In this document: piece after piece, positions 5,928 to 5,982 of the stretch
How positions within the stretch are numbered: position 1 is the first letter of the stretch
Layout: every line of letters begins with the position of its first letter
Source: Opitutaceae bacterium
GTDB taxonomy: Bacteria; Verrucomicrobiota; Verrucomicrobiia; Opitutales; Opitutaceae
Direction: 5' to 3'
DNA length: 5,982 nt
Assembly (NCBI GenBank): GCA_031272375.1
Contig: JAISTY010000007.1
Coordinates: forward strand, 1-5,982
Program-made: the position numbers and the translations under genes
The notes under the pieces: model-generated
Seen by the model: only the letters and a program-made list of their open reading frames with translations
What the model was told of the DNA's origin: nothing
Databases searched by the model: none

Positions 5928-5982
5928 GGCGCGCAACTTGCCCGCGCCGCGCCGCGAGAAAAGCCAAATGCGCGCCCGCGCG

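Overview
The window is a very GC-rich piece of bacterial chromosome with ordinary chromosomal gene content. It holds six protein-coding genes (one cut off at the left edge), no RNA genes, no CRISPR array and no recognisable insertion sequence or phage gene. The gene set and protein flavour (a Gcw_chp/TorF-like outer-membrane barrel with an SKYVWRG segment, a long-form HisG, a NapH/NapG-like polyferredoxin, a PF12831-type FAD oxidoreductase, and starts without clear Shine-Dalgarno sequences) suggest a Gram-negative bacterium, perhaps Verrucomicrobiota (Opitutaceae-like). That placement is inference from general familiarity, not from a search.

Layout. Positions 3-1337 (+) are the C-terminal part of an FAD-dependent oxidoreductase with an SLH-like tail. 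A terminator-like hairpin follows just before hisG (1431-2315, +), the ATP phosphoribosyltransferase that opens histidine synthesis. A short tandem repeat and a minus-strand terminator fill the convergent gap to an outer-membrane beta-barrel gene (2439-3170, -). A 159-bp divergent spacer with an imperfect palindrome and three copies of a GTTTT(G)CCGG-type motif separates that gene from rsmD (3330-3893, +), a 16S rRNA methyltransferase. rsmD converges, with only 8 bp between stop codons, on a HinT-like histidine-triad gene (3902-4243, -). Upstream of it on the same strand, behind a probable terminator, lies a large membrane polyferredoxin (4305-5927, -). This fuses a NapH-like membrane half to a NapG/MauM-like half behind an internal twin-arginine motif.

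The genes do not form one pathway: they are single housekeeping or envelope genes in alternating orientation, and most have their own boundary signals. The parts most worth a second look are the fused polyferredoxin, the palindrome embedded in the codons of its inter-domain linker (its 15-bp core recurs in the intergenic gap downstream), and the structured divergent spacer. I see no convincing evidence of a wholly new system.
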